Assembly (NCBI GenBank): GCA_044508675.1
Contig: JBIQHF010000014.1
Coordinates: 22,274-86,273, forward strand
DNA length: 64,000 nt
DNA from: Raineyella sp044508675
GTDB taxonomy: Bacteria > Actinomycetota > Actinomycetes > Propionibacteriales > Propionibacteriaceae
Direction of reading: 5' to 3'
The position numbers and the translations under genes were made by a program. Shown here piece by piece: positions 51,297-60,971 of the stretch. The first letter of the stretch is position 1; every line of letters begins with the position of its first letter. The notes under the pieces are model-generated. The model searched no databases. It saw nothing but the letters and a program-made list of their open reading frames with translations, and was not told the DNA's origin.

Positions 51297-52348
51297 GCAC
51301 CGGTGTCGCGCTGCTGGTCCTGGCCCTGCTGCTGGCGGGCAACGCGTTCTTCGTCGCGGCGGAGTTCGCCATGGTTTCGGCCCGACGGGACCAGATCGAG
51401 CCCCGCGCCGCGCAGGGCTCCCGCCCGGCCAAGATCGCGCTGAAGGGGATCGAGGACGTCTCGACCTCCCTGGCCGCGACCCAGCTGGGCATCACCGCCT
51501 GCTCGCTGGTGATCGGAGCGGTCGGCGAGCCCGCGATCGCGCGTCTGCTCGAGTGGCCGTTGTTGGCCCTCGGCTTGTCCACCGGACTGGCCCACCCGAT
51601 CGCGCTGGTCGTCGCGCTGCTGATCGTGACGTTCCTGCACATGGTGCTGGGGGAGATGGTTCCCAAGAACATGGCCATCGCCCGTCCGGCGGCGGCCGCG
51701 CTGGCGCTGGGCCCGGTGCTGCGGGTCTTCGCGGTCGTGCTGCGGCCGTTCATCTGGCTGATGAACGCGACCGCCAACGCAGTCGTCCGCCGGGTGTTCC
51801 GGGCCGAGCCCAGGGCCGAGGTCGCGTCGGCGTTCACCTCCGACGAGGTCGCCGGCTTCGTCGCCGAGTCCGGGCGCGAGGGCCTGCTGGACGCCCACCA
51901 GATCGACCTGCTCACCGGGGCCCTGGGCTTCGAGAACCTCACTGCCTCCGACGTGGCCATCCCCGCCGACCAGGTGCGTACGGTCCCCTCGGGCGCGACC
52001 GTGGCCGAGGTGGAGCAGCTGTGCGCCGACACCGGATTCTCCCGGTTCCCGGTCCGGGAGGACGACGGCACGATGGTCGGCTACCTCCACGTCAAGGACC
52101 TGCTCGGGATCCCGAACGACGGCCGCGGCGAACCGGTGCCCGGTGGCCTGCTCCGCGAGCTGATCACGGTGCCTGCGGATGCGAAGCTGCAGCAGGTGAT
52201 GCGCACCATGCAGCAGGAGAACGTTCACCTGGCACTGGTCAAGGGAACCGGCGCCAAGGCCGGGGAGGCATCGGTGGTGGCTTTCGAGGACGTCCTCGAG
52301 GAGCTCGTCGGCGAGGTCCGGGACGCCACCAGCCATCGGGTCGGCTAG
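51293..52348 (+). CDS. CorC/CNNM-type membrane transporter, second of pair
   Basis: A 351-residue partner with a DUF21 domain (VLGEMVPKNMAIARP) and two CBS domains, but no CorC_HlyC end: it stops shortly after EDVLEELVGEV. The last CBS lacks the usual DEYGG (it reads LVKGTGAKAGEASVVAFED), so ligand binding may have changed. The start codon overlaps the previous gene. Transcription probably ends at the hairpin at 52354-52388. Confidence 0.85.
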   Translation: MSTGVALLVLALLLAGNAFFVAAEFAMVSARRDQIEPRAAQGSRPAKIALKGIEDVSTSLAATQLGITACSLVIGAVGEPAIARLLEWPLLALGLSTGLAHPIALVVALLIVTFLHMVLGEMVPKNMAIARPAAAALALGPVLRVFAVVLRPFIWLMNATANAVVRRVFRAEPRAEVASAFTSDEVAGFVAESGREGLLDAHQIDLLTGALGFENLTASDVAIPADQVRTVPSGATVAEVEQLCADTGFSRFPVREDDGTMVGYLHVKDLLGIPNDGRGEPVPGGLLRELITVPADAKLQQVMRTMQQENVHLALVKGTGAKAGEASVVAFEDVLEELVGEVRDATSHRVG

Positions 52349-52353
52349 CCGCG

Positions 52354-52388
52354 GCCCGAGGGGAACGGTGTTTTGGTTCCTCCCGGGC
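52354..52388 (+). terminator. hairpin terminator after the CorC/CNNM pair
   Basis: A 13-pair stem with one mismatch and one G-T pair (GCCCGAGGGGAAC with GTTCCTCCCGGGC) encloses a 9-base loop with TTTT. It lies six bases after the stop codon. Confidence 0.75.
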
Positions 52389-52527
52389 CCACCCGTAATG
52401 TTGTCCCATCGGCCCGAAGAGTCTTGCCCCGGGTCGTTTGGCGCCTGGGGACCACCCCGGATCGTGCGCCGTGTCTGTCCCTGTGGGCCATGCATCCCCG
52501 GCAAGACACCTGTGTGAAGGAACATCC

Positions 52528-53952
52528 TTGACTTCTGCTTTCGTGCGCCTCGGTGTGCCCGCTTCCCTGTCCGACGTTCTTGCCGAACGCGGCATCACCG
52601 ATCCCACTCCCATCCAGGCGGCGACGCTGCCGGACTCCTTGGCCGGCCGTGACGTCCTCGGTCGGGGCCGTACCGGCTCCGGCAAGACGTACGCCTTCCT
52701 GCTGCCGACCGTCGCCCGGCTCGCGGCGAGCCCGCGGCGGCCGCGTCCGAAGCGCCCCCGCGCACTGGTCCTGGCCCCCACCCGCGAGCTCGCGACCCAG
52801 ATCGAGGAGTCGCTCAAGCCGCTGGAGGCCACCTCGGGTCTGCGCAGCCGCACCATCTTCGGCGGCGTCGGCCAGGGCCCGCAGGTCAAGGCCCTCGCCC
52901 AGGGCCTCGACATCCTCGTCGCCTGTCCCGGCCGGCTGCTCGACCTGATGGGTCAGGGCGCGGTCTCCCTCGACGAGGTCGAGATCACCGTCCTGGACGA
53001 GGCCGACCACATGGCCGACATGGGCTTCCTGCCCATGGTCCGCAAGATCCTCGACCGTACGCCCGGCAGCGGCCAGCGGCTGCTGTTCTCCGCGACGCTC
53101 GACAACGGCATCGACGTGCTGGTGAGGCGTTACCTGCACAACCCGGTCACCCACGAGGCCGACTCGCCGCAGTCCCCGGTCTCGACCATGGACCACTACG
53201 TGCTGCGCGTCGACAACGCCAGCCGCGGCTCCGTGCTCGCCGACCTGGCCTCGGCCCCCGGCCGGACGATCCTGTTCACCCGCACCAAGCACGGCGCCCG
53301 GAAGCTGGCCCGCCAGCTCGTCGACCGCGGTATCCCCGCCGTCGACCTGCACGGCAACCTGTCGCAGAACGCCCGGACGCGCAACCTCGCGGCCTTCGAG
53401 TCCGGCACGGTCGAGACCCTGGTCGCCACCGACATCGCCGCGCGTGGCATCCACGTCGACGACGTCGCGCTGGTCGTGCACGCCGACCCGCCGGTCGAGC
53501 ACAAGGCGTACCTGCACCGTTCGGGGCGTACGGCCCGGGCCGGCCAGTCCGGCACCGTGATCACCCTGGTGACCCCGGAGCAACGTGGCGATGTCAGCCA
53601 GATGATGCGCAAGGCCGGGATCAAGCCGTCGGTCGCCGAGGCCGACAGGCAGGTGCTGGTCTCGCTCGCTCCCGGTGAGCGGGTGGTGCTGAGCCCCGAC
53701 GAGGCGCGGGCCCTCGCCCAGCCGCACGTCAACGCGTCCCAGCCGCCGCAGCAGCCGCGGTCCCGCCAGGGCGGCCAACCGCGCCGGCGTCCGCAGTCCG
53801 GATCCGGCCGGTCGGGTGGATCCGGCAGGTCCGGCCGCAGCGAGGGCTCCCTGGGCCGCTCGTCGGGCCCGGCGTCCTCGAGCCCGGGCTCCTCGCGGTC
53901 CAGCGGTGGCCGCCGCCAACGTCATGCCGGCCGCCCGACCGGCGCGGCCTAG
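52528..53952 (+). CDS. DEAD-box RNA helicase, TTG start
   Basis: A 474-residue DEAD-box helicase with the motif series GRTGSGKT, APTRELATQ, VLDEADHMADMG, FSATLD, ATDIAARGIHVDD, and HRSGRTARAG. The C-terminal 80 residues are Gly, Ser and Arg rich, typical of RNA-binding tails in actinobacterial RhlE/CsdA types used for ribosome assembly or cold response. TTG at 52528, after GAAGGA, gives the family's usual MTSAFVRLGVP start. The 180-base leader upstream is long for this genome and may carry control signals. Confidence 0.88.
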   Translation: MTSAFVRLGVPASLSDVLAERGITDPTPIQAATLPDSLAGRDVLGRGRTGSGKTYAFLLPTVARLAASPRRPRPKRPRALVLAPTRELATQIEESLKPLEATSGLRSRTIFGGVGQGPQVKALAQGLDILVACPGRLLDLMGQGAVSLDEVEITVLDEADHMADMGFLPMVRKILDRTPGSGQRLLFSATLDNGIDVLVRRYLHNPVTHEADSPQSPVSTMDHYVLRVDNASRGSVLADLASAPGRTILFTRTKHGARKLARQLVDRGIPAVDLHGNLSQNARTRNLAAFESGTVETLVATDIAARGIHVDDVALVVHADPPVEHKAYLHRSGRTARAGQSGTVITLVTPEQRGDVSQMMRKAGIKPSVAEADRQVLVSLAPGERVVLSPDEARALAQPHVNASQPPQQPRSRQGGQPRRRPQSGSGRSGGSGRSGRSEGSLGRSSGPASSSPGSSRSSGGRRQRHAGRPTGAA

Positions 53953-53987
53953 ACCACTAGACCAGGGTAGAAACCAGGAGATCAGGA

Positions 53988-54803
53988 ATGACTAGCATGG
54001 GCCAGTACGACAAGGTCGTCGTCCTCGGTACTGGGAGCATGGGGACGGCGCTCGCCGAGCGACTCCTCGGCCAGGGCCTCGCGGTGACGGTCTGGAACCG
54101 CACCGCCGAACGGGCCGCCCCGTTGGCCGAGGTCGGTGCCACCGTCGCGGCGAGCCTTGCCGAGGCCGTCGCCGATGCCGGCACCGTGCTGGTCACTCTG
54201 GCCGATGCCGACGCCGTGGTCGAGGTCCTCGCCGAGGCCGCCGGCCCGGCACCGGACGACGCTACGTGGGTCCAGATGTCGACCATCGGCATCGAGGGCA
54301 CCGAGACGGTCGCGGCGATGGCCCAGGTACACGGCCTCGCCCTTGTCGAGGCGGTGATGTTCGGCGCCAGACGTACGGCCCGGACCGGCACTCTGGCGCT
54401 CCTCACCGCCGGCGACGACGACCTGCTCGCCCGCGTCGATCCGCTGCTCGCGCTGGTCAGCCAGAAGCGGGTGCGGGCCGGCAGCGACCTGGGGGCCGCC
54501 TCCCGGCTCCAGTTGGTGTGCAACACCTGGGTCGGTGTGCTCACCGCCGGCGCCAGCCAGGCGTTCGACATGATGCGGACCCTCGGCCTGGACGAGCAGC
54601 TGTTCCTGGAGGTCATCGGGGAGGGCCGCGCCGAGGCCGCGTACACCGAGCTCAGGGACCTCGACCTGGCCGCCGCGGAGACAGGCGACAACGGGCGATT
54701 CAGCATGCTGGACGCCGCCCGCGCACTGTACGCCGAGGCGGAGCAGCACGGGGAGAGCAGCGAGGACATCGCCGCGATCTTCCGAGTGTTCAACAACAGT
54801 TGA
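53988..54803 (+). CDS. NAD(P)-dependent beta-hydroxyacid dehydrogenase/imine-reductase-like protein
   Basis: A 271-residue protein with the 3-hydroxyisobutyrate dehydrogenase fold: VVVLGTGSMGTALAERLL, then VWNRTAER (an Arg that favours NADP), and a C-terminal all-helical domain. The catalytic lysine in the GxxxKxxxN block is glutamine here (GAASRLQLVCN). This change is known in imine reductase relatives and in inactive members. ATG 53988 follows AGGAG. The substrate is unknown. Confidence 0.8.
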   Translation: MTSMGQYDKVVVLGTGSMGTALAERLLGQGLAVTVWNRTAERAAPLAEVGATVAASLAEAVADAGTVLVTLADADAVVEVLAEAAGPAPDDATWVQMSTIGIEGTETVAAMAQVHGLALVEAVMFGARRTARTGTLALLTAGDDDLLARVDPLLALVSQKRVRAGSDLGAASRLQLVCNTWVGVLTAGASQAFDMMRTLGLDEQLFLEVIGEGRAEAAYTELRDLDLAAAETGDNGRFSMLDAARALYAEAEQHGESSEDIAAIFRVFNNS

Positions 54804-54845
54804 GCCTCGGCACGTCGGCGGGAGCCGTGGACCCGCACGAGCGGA

Positions 54846-56321
54846 TCACCGTTCACGACCTGCTGGCCGGACTGGCGCCGGCCGGGGAGAAGTAAGGAAG
54901 CGGATGGCGCCCTGTTCGGTGCGGGAGGCGATCCCGGCCGGGCCGGCCCACGGCCGGGCACCCCAGTTGTCCACCTCGTAGCCGCGACCCAGCGGGGATC
55001 TCCAGAGCCAGTGGCCGGGGCGGAGTTGGCGGCAGCGCCAGCCGCCATGGGTCTTGGCACGGTGGGCGGCGCGCCCCAGGGGCCCGAGGTTCTCGACGCG
55101 GGTTGGGCCGCCGGTGGCATACGGGGTGGTGTGGTCGAGGTCGGCGTGGCGGGTGCGGCGGGTGCCCCAGGGAAAGACCTCGTAGGGGTTGGCGAGGGTG
55201 ACCTGTTCGCGCATCCGGTCGGGGATCTCGTAGGCGTCGACCGGTTCGGAGGCGCGGTGGTCGATGACGTTGGTGACCCGGACCGTGGAGTCGGCCAACA
55301 GGGTGCGGAGGGTGGCCACAGGCAGGGCGCCTTCGCCTTCGAGGCGGGCGACACCGTCGGGGCCGAGGCGTTCGGCGTTGAGGTGGAGGTAGAGCCGGAC
55401 CGGTGGTTTGAGCCTGTCGGCGCCGGCAGTATCGCCGGTCAGCAGGGCGGCGGCCCGGTCGGGAGTGGCCAGGATGCCGAGGGCCCGGGCGCGGCGGACG
55501 TCGAGGTCGTCGGTGTCGCCATCGCGGCGCAGGGCCTGGGCCAGACGGGTGAGGGTGGCGTCGAGTTGGAGGGCGGCAGGGGTGGTCAGACGGGCGTAGA
55601 GGGCGCGGGTGCCGGCGGTGTCGCTGCGGTCGCGATAGATGCGGGCGCAGGTGGCGGTGCGGTCGCGTTCCTCCTTGGCTGCGGCCCGGGCGGGGTCTGC
55701 GTTGACGATCTCGCCTTCGACCAGGGCTTCCAGACGGGGCCAGGACAGGGTGCCGAGGGCATCGCTGAGGGCGCGGTCGACGCGCAGGGCCTGGGGTCGG
55801 TCCAGACCGGCCCAGCGGACGGCGCGGGCGATCCTTCGGGCCTGCCAGACGGGTAGGTGCCCGGCCATCACGGCTTGCCACATCCTGGGGTGGCGGTGGC
55901 GGACCGACAGGGCATCGGCGACCAGGCCGCGGGTGGTCAGGTGGGAGGAGTGCAGCAGCGCGGCCAGTTCGATGATGATGAATTCCGGCACCGGTGGGCA
56001 GCCGTCCCCGCCCAGGTCGACCAGCCGTTCGGCCCCGTCCAGGTCTGACTGCGGCGGAGCCGGAGCGACGGTGACCGCGTGCCCGACGAGGGCGAACATG
56101 CGCGCCTCGACGCTGGAGCGCAGGGTGCGGAGCGCGTCGATCTCCTCCAATGCTGTCGGCGCGTCCCCCGGCAGCAGCCGGTCGGGCTCCAGCGCGACAG
56201 GCATCACCAGGTCCGCCACGGTGCGGTCGGCCGCGTCCGGCGGGCCGACGTCCGGCCGGGGATCCAGGTCCGGCTCCCTGTCTGCTTCTGCTTCTGGCTC
56301 GTCGAAGAGTTCCTCGTGCAT
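54846..56321 (-). CDS. DUF222 / HNH endonuclease-domain protein
   Basis: A 491-residue protein with an N-terminal DUF222 helical domain and a C-terminal HNH nuclease: LDHTTPYATGGPTRVENLGPLGRAAHRAKTHGGW, in which DH, N and H mark the metal site. Actinobacteria have many copies of this family, often variable and possibly selfish or defence-linked. The start is placed at ATG 56321, which has GGAG in front; two upstream ATGs (to 56372) are alternatives. Confidence 0.85.
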   Translation of the reverse strand: MHEELFDEPEAEADREPDLDPRPDVGPPDAADRTVADLVMPVALEPDRLLPGDAPTALEEIDALRTLRSSVEARMFALVGHAVTVAPAPPQSDLDGAERLVDLGGDGCPPVPEFIIIELAALLHSSHLTTRGLVADALSVRHRHPRMWQAVMAGHLPVWQARRIARAVRWAGLDRPQALRVDRALSDALGTLSWPRLEALVEGEIVNADPARAAAKEERDRTATCARIYRDRSDTAGTRALYARLTTPAALQLDATLTRLAQALRRDGDTDDLDVRRARALGILATPDRAAALLTGDTAGADRLKPPVRLYLHLNAERLGPDGVARLEGEGALPVATLRTLLADSTVRVTNVIDHRASEPVDAYEIPDRMREQVTLANPYEVFPWGTRRTRHADLDHTTPYATGGPTRVENLGPLGRAAHRAKTHGGWRCRQLRPGHWLWRSPLGRGYEVDNWGARPWAGPAGIASRTEQGAIRFLTSPRPAPVRPAGRER

Positions 56322-56492
56322 GTCTCCGACCCTAGAAGAGAGGTCTGACATTTTTCGAACCTGCGTACCCATCCTCGATCCGCCGGCCGCGAGGGGGGCG
56401 GGCGTCTGCCTGTGTGAGGTTCACGGCCGCCCGGACAAGGCATTCAGGTCGTGCCCTGTTATCCGGCAGGTCACCGGGCTAGCGTGGGGAAT

Positions 56493-57893
56493 GTGACCAA
56501 CATCGCATCAGACGTTCCGGCCCCGCGCACCCTCGGGGAACTCCGCGCCTCGGGCCACCGGCTCCGTACGCTCCGTGAGGAACTGCGGGACAACCTGCTG
56601 GCCATGCTCCGCGCCGGCGAGAACCCGTGGCCCGGACTGCACGGCTTCGAGGCCACCGTGCTGCCGCAGGTGGAGCGCGCACTGATCGCCGGCCACGACA
56701 TCGTGCTGCTGGGCGAGCGCGGCCAGGGCAAGACCCGGCTGCTGCGTACGCTCGTCACCCTGCTGGACGAGTGGACCCCGGTGATCGCCGGGTCGGAACT
56801 GGGGGAGCACCCGTACGACCCGATCACCCCGCAGTGGCGGCGCGAGGTCGCCGAGCAAGGCGATGACCTGCCGATCGAGTGGCGCCACCGCAGCGAGCGC
56901 TACGCCGAGAAGCTCGCCACCCCGGACACCAGCGTCGCCGACCTGATCGGCGACGTCGACCCAATGAAGGTCGCCGAGGGCCGACACCTGGGCGACCCGG
57001 AGACCATCCACTACGGCCTCATCCCCCGGAGCCATCGCGGAATCGTCGCGATCAACGAACTCCCCGACCTGGCCGAGCGGATCCAGGTGGCGATGCTGAA
57101 CGTGATGGAGGAGCGCGACATCCAGATCCGCGGCTACGTGCTGCGGCTGCCGCTCGACATCCTCGTCGTCGCCTCCGCCAACCCGGAGGACTACACCAAC
57201 CGAGGCCGGATCATCACCCCGCTGAAGGACCGCTTCGGCGCCGAGATCCGGACCCACTACCCGACTTCCCTCGAGGCCGAGATGGCCGTGATCCGGCAGG
57301 AGGCCAGGCTGGTCGCCGAAGTGCCGGACCACATCCTGGAGATCATGGCCCGCTTCACCCGGGCGCTGCGCGACTCCAGCGCGGTCGACCAGCGCTCGGG
57401 GGTCAGCGCCCGCTTCGCGATCGCCGGGGTCGAGACGGTCGCGGCGGCCGCGCTGCACCGGGCGACCCGGCGGTGCGAGGACCGGGCCGTCGCCCGGGTC
57501 ATCGACCTGGACACCGTCATCGACGTGCTGCGGGGCAAGATCGAGTTCGAGACCGGCGAGGAGGGCCGGGAGGTCGAGATCCTCACCCACCTGTTGCGTA
57601 CGGCCGTCGCCGGGACCGTCCGCGAGCACTTCCGCGGCATCGACATGGGCCTGCTGGTCGCGGCACTGGAGGAGGGCCAGACGGTGGCGACCGGTGCGCA
57701 GGTGACGGCAGAGGAGTTCCTGGCCGGGTTGCCGCCCCTGGGCGAGTCCGAGCTGTACGACGACATCGTCGCCCGGATCGGCGCGAACTCGCCGGGGGAG
57801 GCCGCCAGCGCAATCGAACTGGCACTGGAGGGCCTCTACCTCGCCCGGCGGATCGGCAAGGAGTCCGGCGACGGGGAAGCGGTGTACGGATGA
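56493..57893 (+). CDS. Mg-chelatase-like AAA+ ATPase
   Basis: A 466-residue AAA+ protein of the magnesium-chelatase I-subunit/sigma-54-interacting type. Walker A is GERGQGKTR, and the Walker B region reads GIVAINELPDLAERIQVAMLNVMEERDIQIRGY as usual in this subgroup, with Asn in place of the standard Asp. GTG at 56493 follows GTGGGGAA. It overlaps the VWA gene by ATGA, so it is a BchI/BchD-like pair in a non-chlorophyll organism. The pair may remodel an enzyme or insert a metal. Substrate unknown. Confidence 0.82.
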   Translation: MTNIASDVPAPRTLGELRASGHRLRTLREELRDNLLAMLRAGENPWPGLHGFEATVLPQVERALIAGHDIVLLGERGQGKTRLLRTLVTLLDEWTPVIAGSELGEHPYDPITPQWRREVAEQGDDLPIEWRHRSERYAEKLATPDTSVADLIGDVDPMKVAEGRHLGDPETIHYGLIPRSHRGIVAINELPDLAERIQVAMLNVMEERDIQIRGYVLRLPLDILVVASANPEDYTNRGRIITPLKDRFGAEIRTHYPTSLEAEMAVIRQEARLVAEVPDHILEIMARFTRALRDSSAVDQRSGVSARFAIAGVETVAAAALHRATRRCEDRAVARVIDLDTVIDVLRGKIEFETGEEGREVEILTHLLRTAVAGTVREHFRGIDMGLLVAALEEGQTVATGAQVTAEEFLAGLPPLGESELYDDIVARIGANSPGEAASAIELALEGLYLARRIGKESGDGEAVYG

Positions 57894-59899
57894 GCCGCTA
57901 CACCCGCTACTCCGGCGGGGACCCGCTCGCCCCGCCGGTCGACCTCGCCGAGGCCCTCGAGGCCATCGGCGAACAGGTCATGGGCGGCACCTCCCCCGAG
58001 CGCGCGATGCGCGAGTTCCTGCGCCGCGGCGCCGGCGAGCGCAGCGGTCTCGACGAGCTGGCCTCCAGGGTCCGGCGCAAGCGCCAGGACCTGGTGCAGC
58101 GCCACAGCCTCGACGGCACCCTCCAGCAGGTCCGCGAACTGCTCGACAAGGCCGTGCTCGAGGAGCGCAAGCAGCTGGCCCGCGACGCCCTGATGGACGA
58201 CTCCGACCGGGCCTTCCGCGAGATGCAGCTCGAGGAACTGCCGCCCTCCACCCCGGCGGCGATCCAAGAACTGGCCTCGTACGACTGGCAGAGCAGCGAG
58301 GCCCGCGAGGCGTACGACCAGATCAAGGACCTGCTGGGCCGGGAACTGCTGGACCAGCGGTTCGAGGGCATGAAGGAGGCGCTGCAGGGTGCCACCGAGG
58401 AGGACCGCGAACGCATCGGCGAGATGCTGCGTGACCTCAACGACCTGCTGGAGAAGCACCGGCTCGGCGAGGACACCCCCGAGGACTTCCAGGAGTTCAT
58501 GGACAAGCATGGGGAGTACTTCCCCGAGCAGCCGAAGGACATCGAGGAGCTGCTCGACTCGCTGGCCCAGCGCAGTGCGGCGGCGCAGCGGATGCTCAAC
58601 TCGATGTCGGCCGAGCAGCGCCAGGAGCTGATGGAGCTGTCCCAGCAGGCGTTCGGGTCCCCCGAACTGATGCAGCAACTGGCCCGGATGGACGACAACC
58701 TGCGGTCCCTGCGCCCGGGGGAGGACTGGGACGGCTCGCAGCAGTTCGAGGGCGAGGAGGGCCTGGGGCTGGGGGAGGGGACCGGCGTGATGCAGGACCT
58801 GGCCGACCTCGACTCGCTGGCCGACCAGCTGGGCCAGCACCACAGCGGCGCCAACCTCGACGACATCGACCTCGACGCCCTCGCCCGCCAGCTCGGCACC
58901 GAGGCGGCCGTCGATGCCCGCAAGCTGGCCGAGCTGGAACGGGCGCTCCAGAAGAGCGGGTTCTTGCGCCGGACCTCGGACGGGGACCTGCGGCTCAGCC
59001 CGAAGGCGATGCGCGAGCTGGGCAAGCAGCTGCTCCGCGACGTCGCGACCCGGCTGTCGGGGCGGGCCGGGCAGCGTGAGGCGCGGCGGACCGGCCAGCT
59101 CGGCGAGCCGACCGGCGCGGCGCGGACGTGGGAGTTCGGCGACACCGAGCCGTGGGCGGTGACGCGTACGGTCACCAACGCCGTGCTGCGGACCGTGGCC
59201 GGCGGTGGTAGTGCCGCCGAAGGGGTGCGGCTGACCCTGGATGACATCGAGGTGACCGAGACCGAGGCGCGCACCCGGGCCGCGGTGGCGCTGCTGGTCG
59301 ACACCAGCTTCTCGATGGCGATGGAGGGGCGCTGGGTGCCGATGAAGCGGACGGCGCTGGCCCTGCACCATCTGGTCCGGACCCGGTTCCGGGGCGACCA
59401 CCTGCAGCTGGTCAGCTTCGGGCGCCATGCCCAGGTGATCGACCCGGAGGAGCTGCTCGGGCTGGACTCGGCGTACGCCAAGGGCACCAACCTGCACCAC
59501 GCGCTGCTGCTGGCGAACCGGTTCTTCCGCCGGCACCCCGATGCGCAGCCGGTGCTGCAGGTCGTCACCGACGGGGAGCCGACCGCCCACCTGCTACCCG
59601 ACGGCGAGGTGTGGTTCGACTATCCGCCGCACCCGTTGACGATCGCGGCCACGATGCAGGAGCTGGAGGCCTCCGGACGGCTCGGGGCCCAGACCACGTT
59701 CTTCCGGCTGGGCGACGACCCGGGCCTGGCGAGGTTCGTCGACTCGATGGCGCGCCGGGTGGACGGGCGCACGGTCGCCCCGGAGCTGGACGACCTGGGG
59801 GCCGCGGTGGTGGGCAGCTACCTCGGGTCGCGGGCGACGCCGTCGCGGCGGCGAGAACAGTTCGGCGGCTGGGAGCGCGGTTTCTGGGTGCCGGACTGA
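57890..59899 (+). CDS. VWA-domain protein, partner of the Mg-chelatase-like AAA+
   Basis: A 669-residue protein. Residues 40-330 are long, charged helices, probably coiled coil, with acid-rich LGEGTG. The C-terminal VWA domain (about 455-640) has the MIDAS motif DTSFSMAME and then TDGEPTAHL. It begins inside the stop of the AAA+ gene. Such helical-plus-VWA proteins work with AAA+ rings in metal insertion or complex remodelling. No operon gene names the target. Confidence 0.83.
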   Translation: MSRYTRYSGGDPLAPPVDLAEALEAIGEQVMGGTSPERAMREFLRRGAGERSGLDELASRVRRKRQDLVQRHSLDGTLQQVRELLDKAVLEERKQLARDALMDDSDRAFREMQLEELPPSTPAAIQELASYDWQSSEAREAYDQIKDLLGRELLDQRFEGMKEALQGATEEDRERIGEMLRDLNDLLEKHRLGEDTPEDFQEFMDKHGEYFPEQPKDIEELLDSLAQRSAAAQRMLNSMSAEQRQELMELSQQAFGSPELMQQLARMDDNLRSLRPGEDWDGSQQFEGEEGLGLGEGTGVMQDLADLDSLADQLGQHHSGANLDDIDLDALARQLGTEAAVDARKLAELERALQKSGFLRRTSDGDLRLSPKAMRELGKQLLRDVATRLSGRAGQREARRTGQLGEPTGAARTWEFGDTEPWAVTRTVTNAVLRTVAGGGSAAEGVRLTLDDIEVTETEARTRAAVALLVDTSFSMAMEGRWVPMKRTALALHHLVRTRFRGDHLQLVSFGRHAQVIDPEELLGLDSAYAKGTNLHHALLLANRFFRRHPDAQPVLQVVTDGEPTAHLLPDGEVWFDYPPHPLTIAATMQELEASGRLGAQTTFFRLGDDPGLARFVDSMARRVDGRTVAPELDDLGAAVVGSYLGSRATPSRRREQFGGWERGFWVPD

Positions 59900-59990
59900 C
59901 AGGTGAGGATCCCCTGCCGATCCGTTGCCTGCGCTCACAGAAGGCGTTCACACTGGCCGTAGCAGACCGCTCCCACGAGAGGGGGACGTC

Positions 59991-60296
59991 ATGTTCTACC
60001 AGGTCATCCACACCCACACGTACGCCAGCTGTCCCGTACGCCACCCGGAGACGGCCGAGCAGTTCTCGCGGTGGTGGGAGACGTTCAAGCAGACCGACGG
60101 GATCCGGGTCCGCTTCGGGGCGGTCGCGTCGGTCCCGCACACGTTCTACTTCTTCGTGGAGACCGACGACTATCCCACCCTGGTCAGGGCCCTCGCCTGG
60201 CTGAACTCGATCGGCAGTGGCGAGGTCGTCCCCGTCATCCCCCTGGACCTCGGCATGGGGCTGGTCAAGGAAGGCATCTACTACGCCGAGAAGTGA
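59991..60296 (+). CDS. small DUF3303-like protein
   Basis: A 101-residue protein starting MFYQVIHTHTYASCPV with ATG after GAGAGGGGG. The alternating strands (FGAVASVPHTFYFFVETDDYPTLVRALAWL) fit a ferredoxin-like fold of the DUF3303 type. No catalytic residue is known. It converges on the metI gene with three bases between. Confidence 0.65.
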   Translation: MFYQVIHTHTYASCPVRHPETAEQFSRWWETFKQTDGIRVRFGAVASVPHTFYFFVETDDYPTLVRALAWLNSIGSGEVVPVIPLDLGMGLVKEGIYYAEK

Positions 60297-60299
60297 CGG

Positions 60300-60971
60300 T
60301 CAGCGCTTGTGGGCCCGGGCCCGCACCCAGCCGTCGCCGGCCATCTGGATGCCCTGGACCAGGATCACCAGCACGATCACGCCCGCGAACAGCACCTGGT
60401 CGTTGAACCTCTGGTAGCCGTAGACCAGCACCAGGTCCCCCAGGCCTCCGCCACCGATGACACCGGCCATCGCCGACGAGCCGACCAGCATGACCAGGGT
60501 CAGGGTCGAGCCAGCGATGACGCCGCTGGCCGCCTCCGGCAGCAGCACCTTGCGGACCAGCTGCAGGTCGGTGGCGCCCATCGCGGTGACCGCCTCGACC
60601 CGGCCGCGCGGGACCTCGGCCAGGGCGTTCTCCACCACCCGGGCGAAGAACGGGATGCCGGCGATGCTCAGCGGCACGATCGCCGCGGTCGGGCCGATCG
60701 CGGTGCCGACGATCGCCCGGGTCACGCCCAGCAGCAGGATCAGCAACACGATGAACGGCATCGACCGGATGATGTTGACCAGCGTGCCGAGCACCTGGTT
60801 GAGCCCGGGGCTGGGTCGCAGCCCGTGCTTGCCGGTGACGTACAGCAGCACGCCGAGCGCGACGCCCCCGATGAAGGTGATCAGGAACGAGACCCCGACC
60901 ATGTAGACGGTCTCGGCCAGCGCCGTCCAGATTTCGGGGAGCGCTTCGGTCCAGGTGATCTTCTCGGTCAT
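60300..60971 (-). CDS. metI: methionine-type ABC transporter permease
   Basis: A 223-residue permease with about five helices and the MetI family motifs: RSMPFIVLLILLLGVTR, the EAA loop EVPRGRVEAVTAMGATDLQLVRKVLLPEA, and GGGGLGDLVLVYGYQRF. It forms the channel for methionine or a related sulfur compound. It overlaps metN by four bases and ends a leader-controlled operon. Confidence 0.88.
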   Translation of the reverse strand: MTEKITWTEALPEIWTALAETVYMVGVSFLITFIGGVALGVLLYVTGKHGLRPSPGLNQVLGTLVNIIRSMPFIVLLILLLGVTRAIVGTAIGPTAAIVPLSIAGIPFFARVVENALAEVPRGRVEAVTAMGATDLQLVRKVLLPEAASGVIAGSTLTLVMLVGSSAMAGVIGGGGLGDLVLVYGYQRFNDQVLFAGVIVLVILVQGIQMAGDGWVRARAHKR

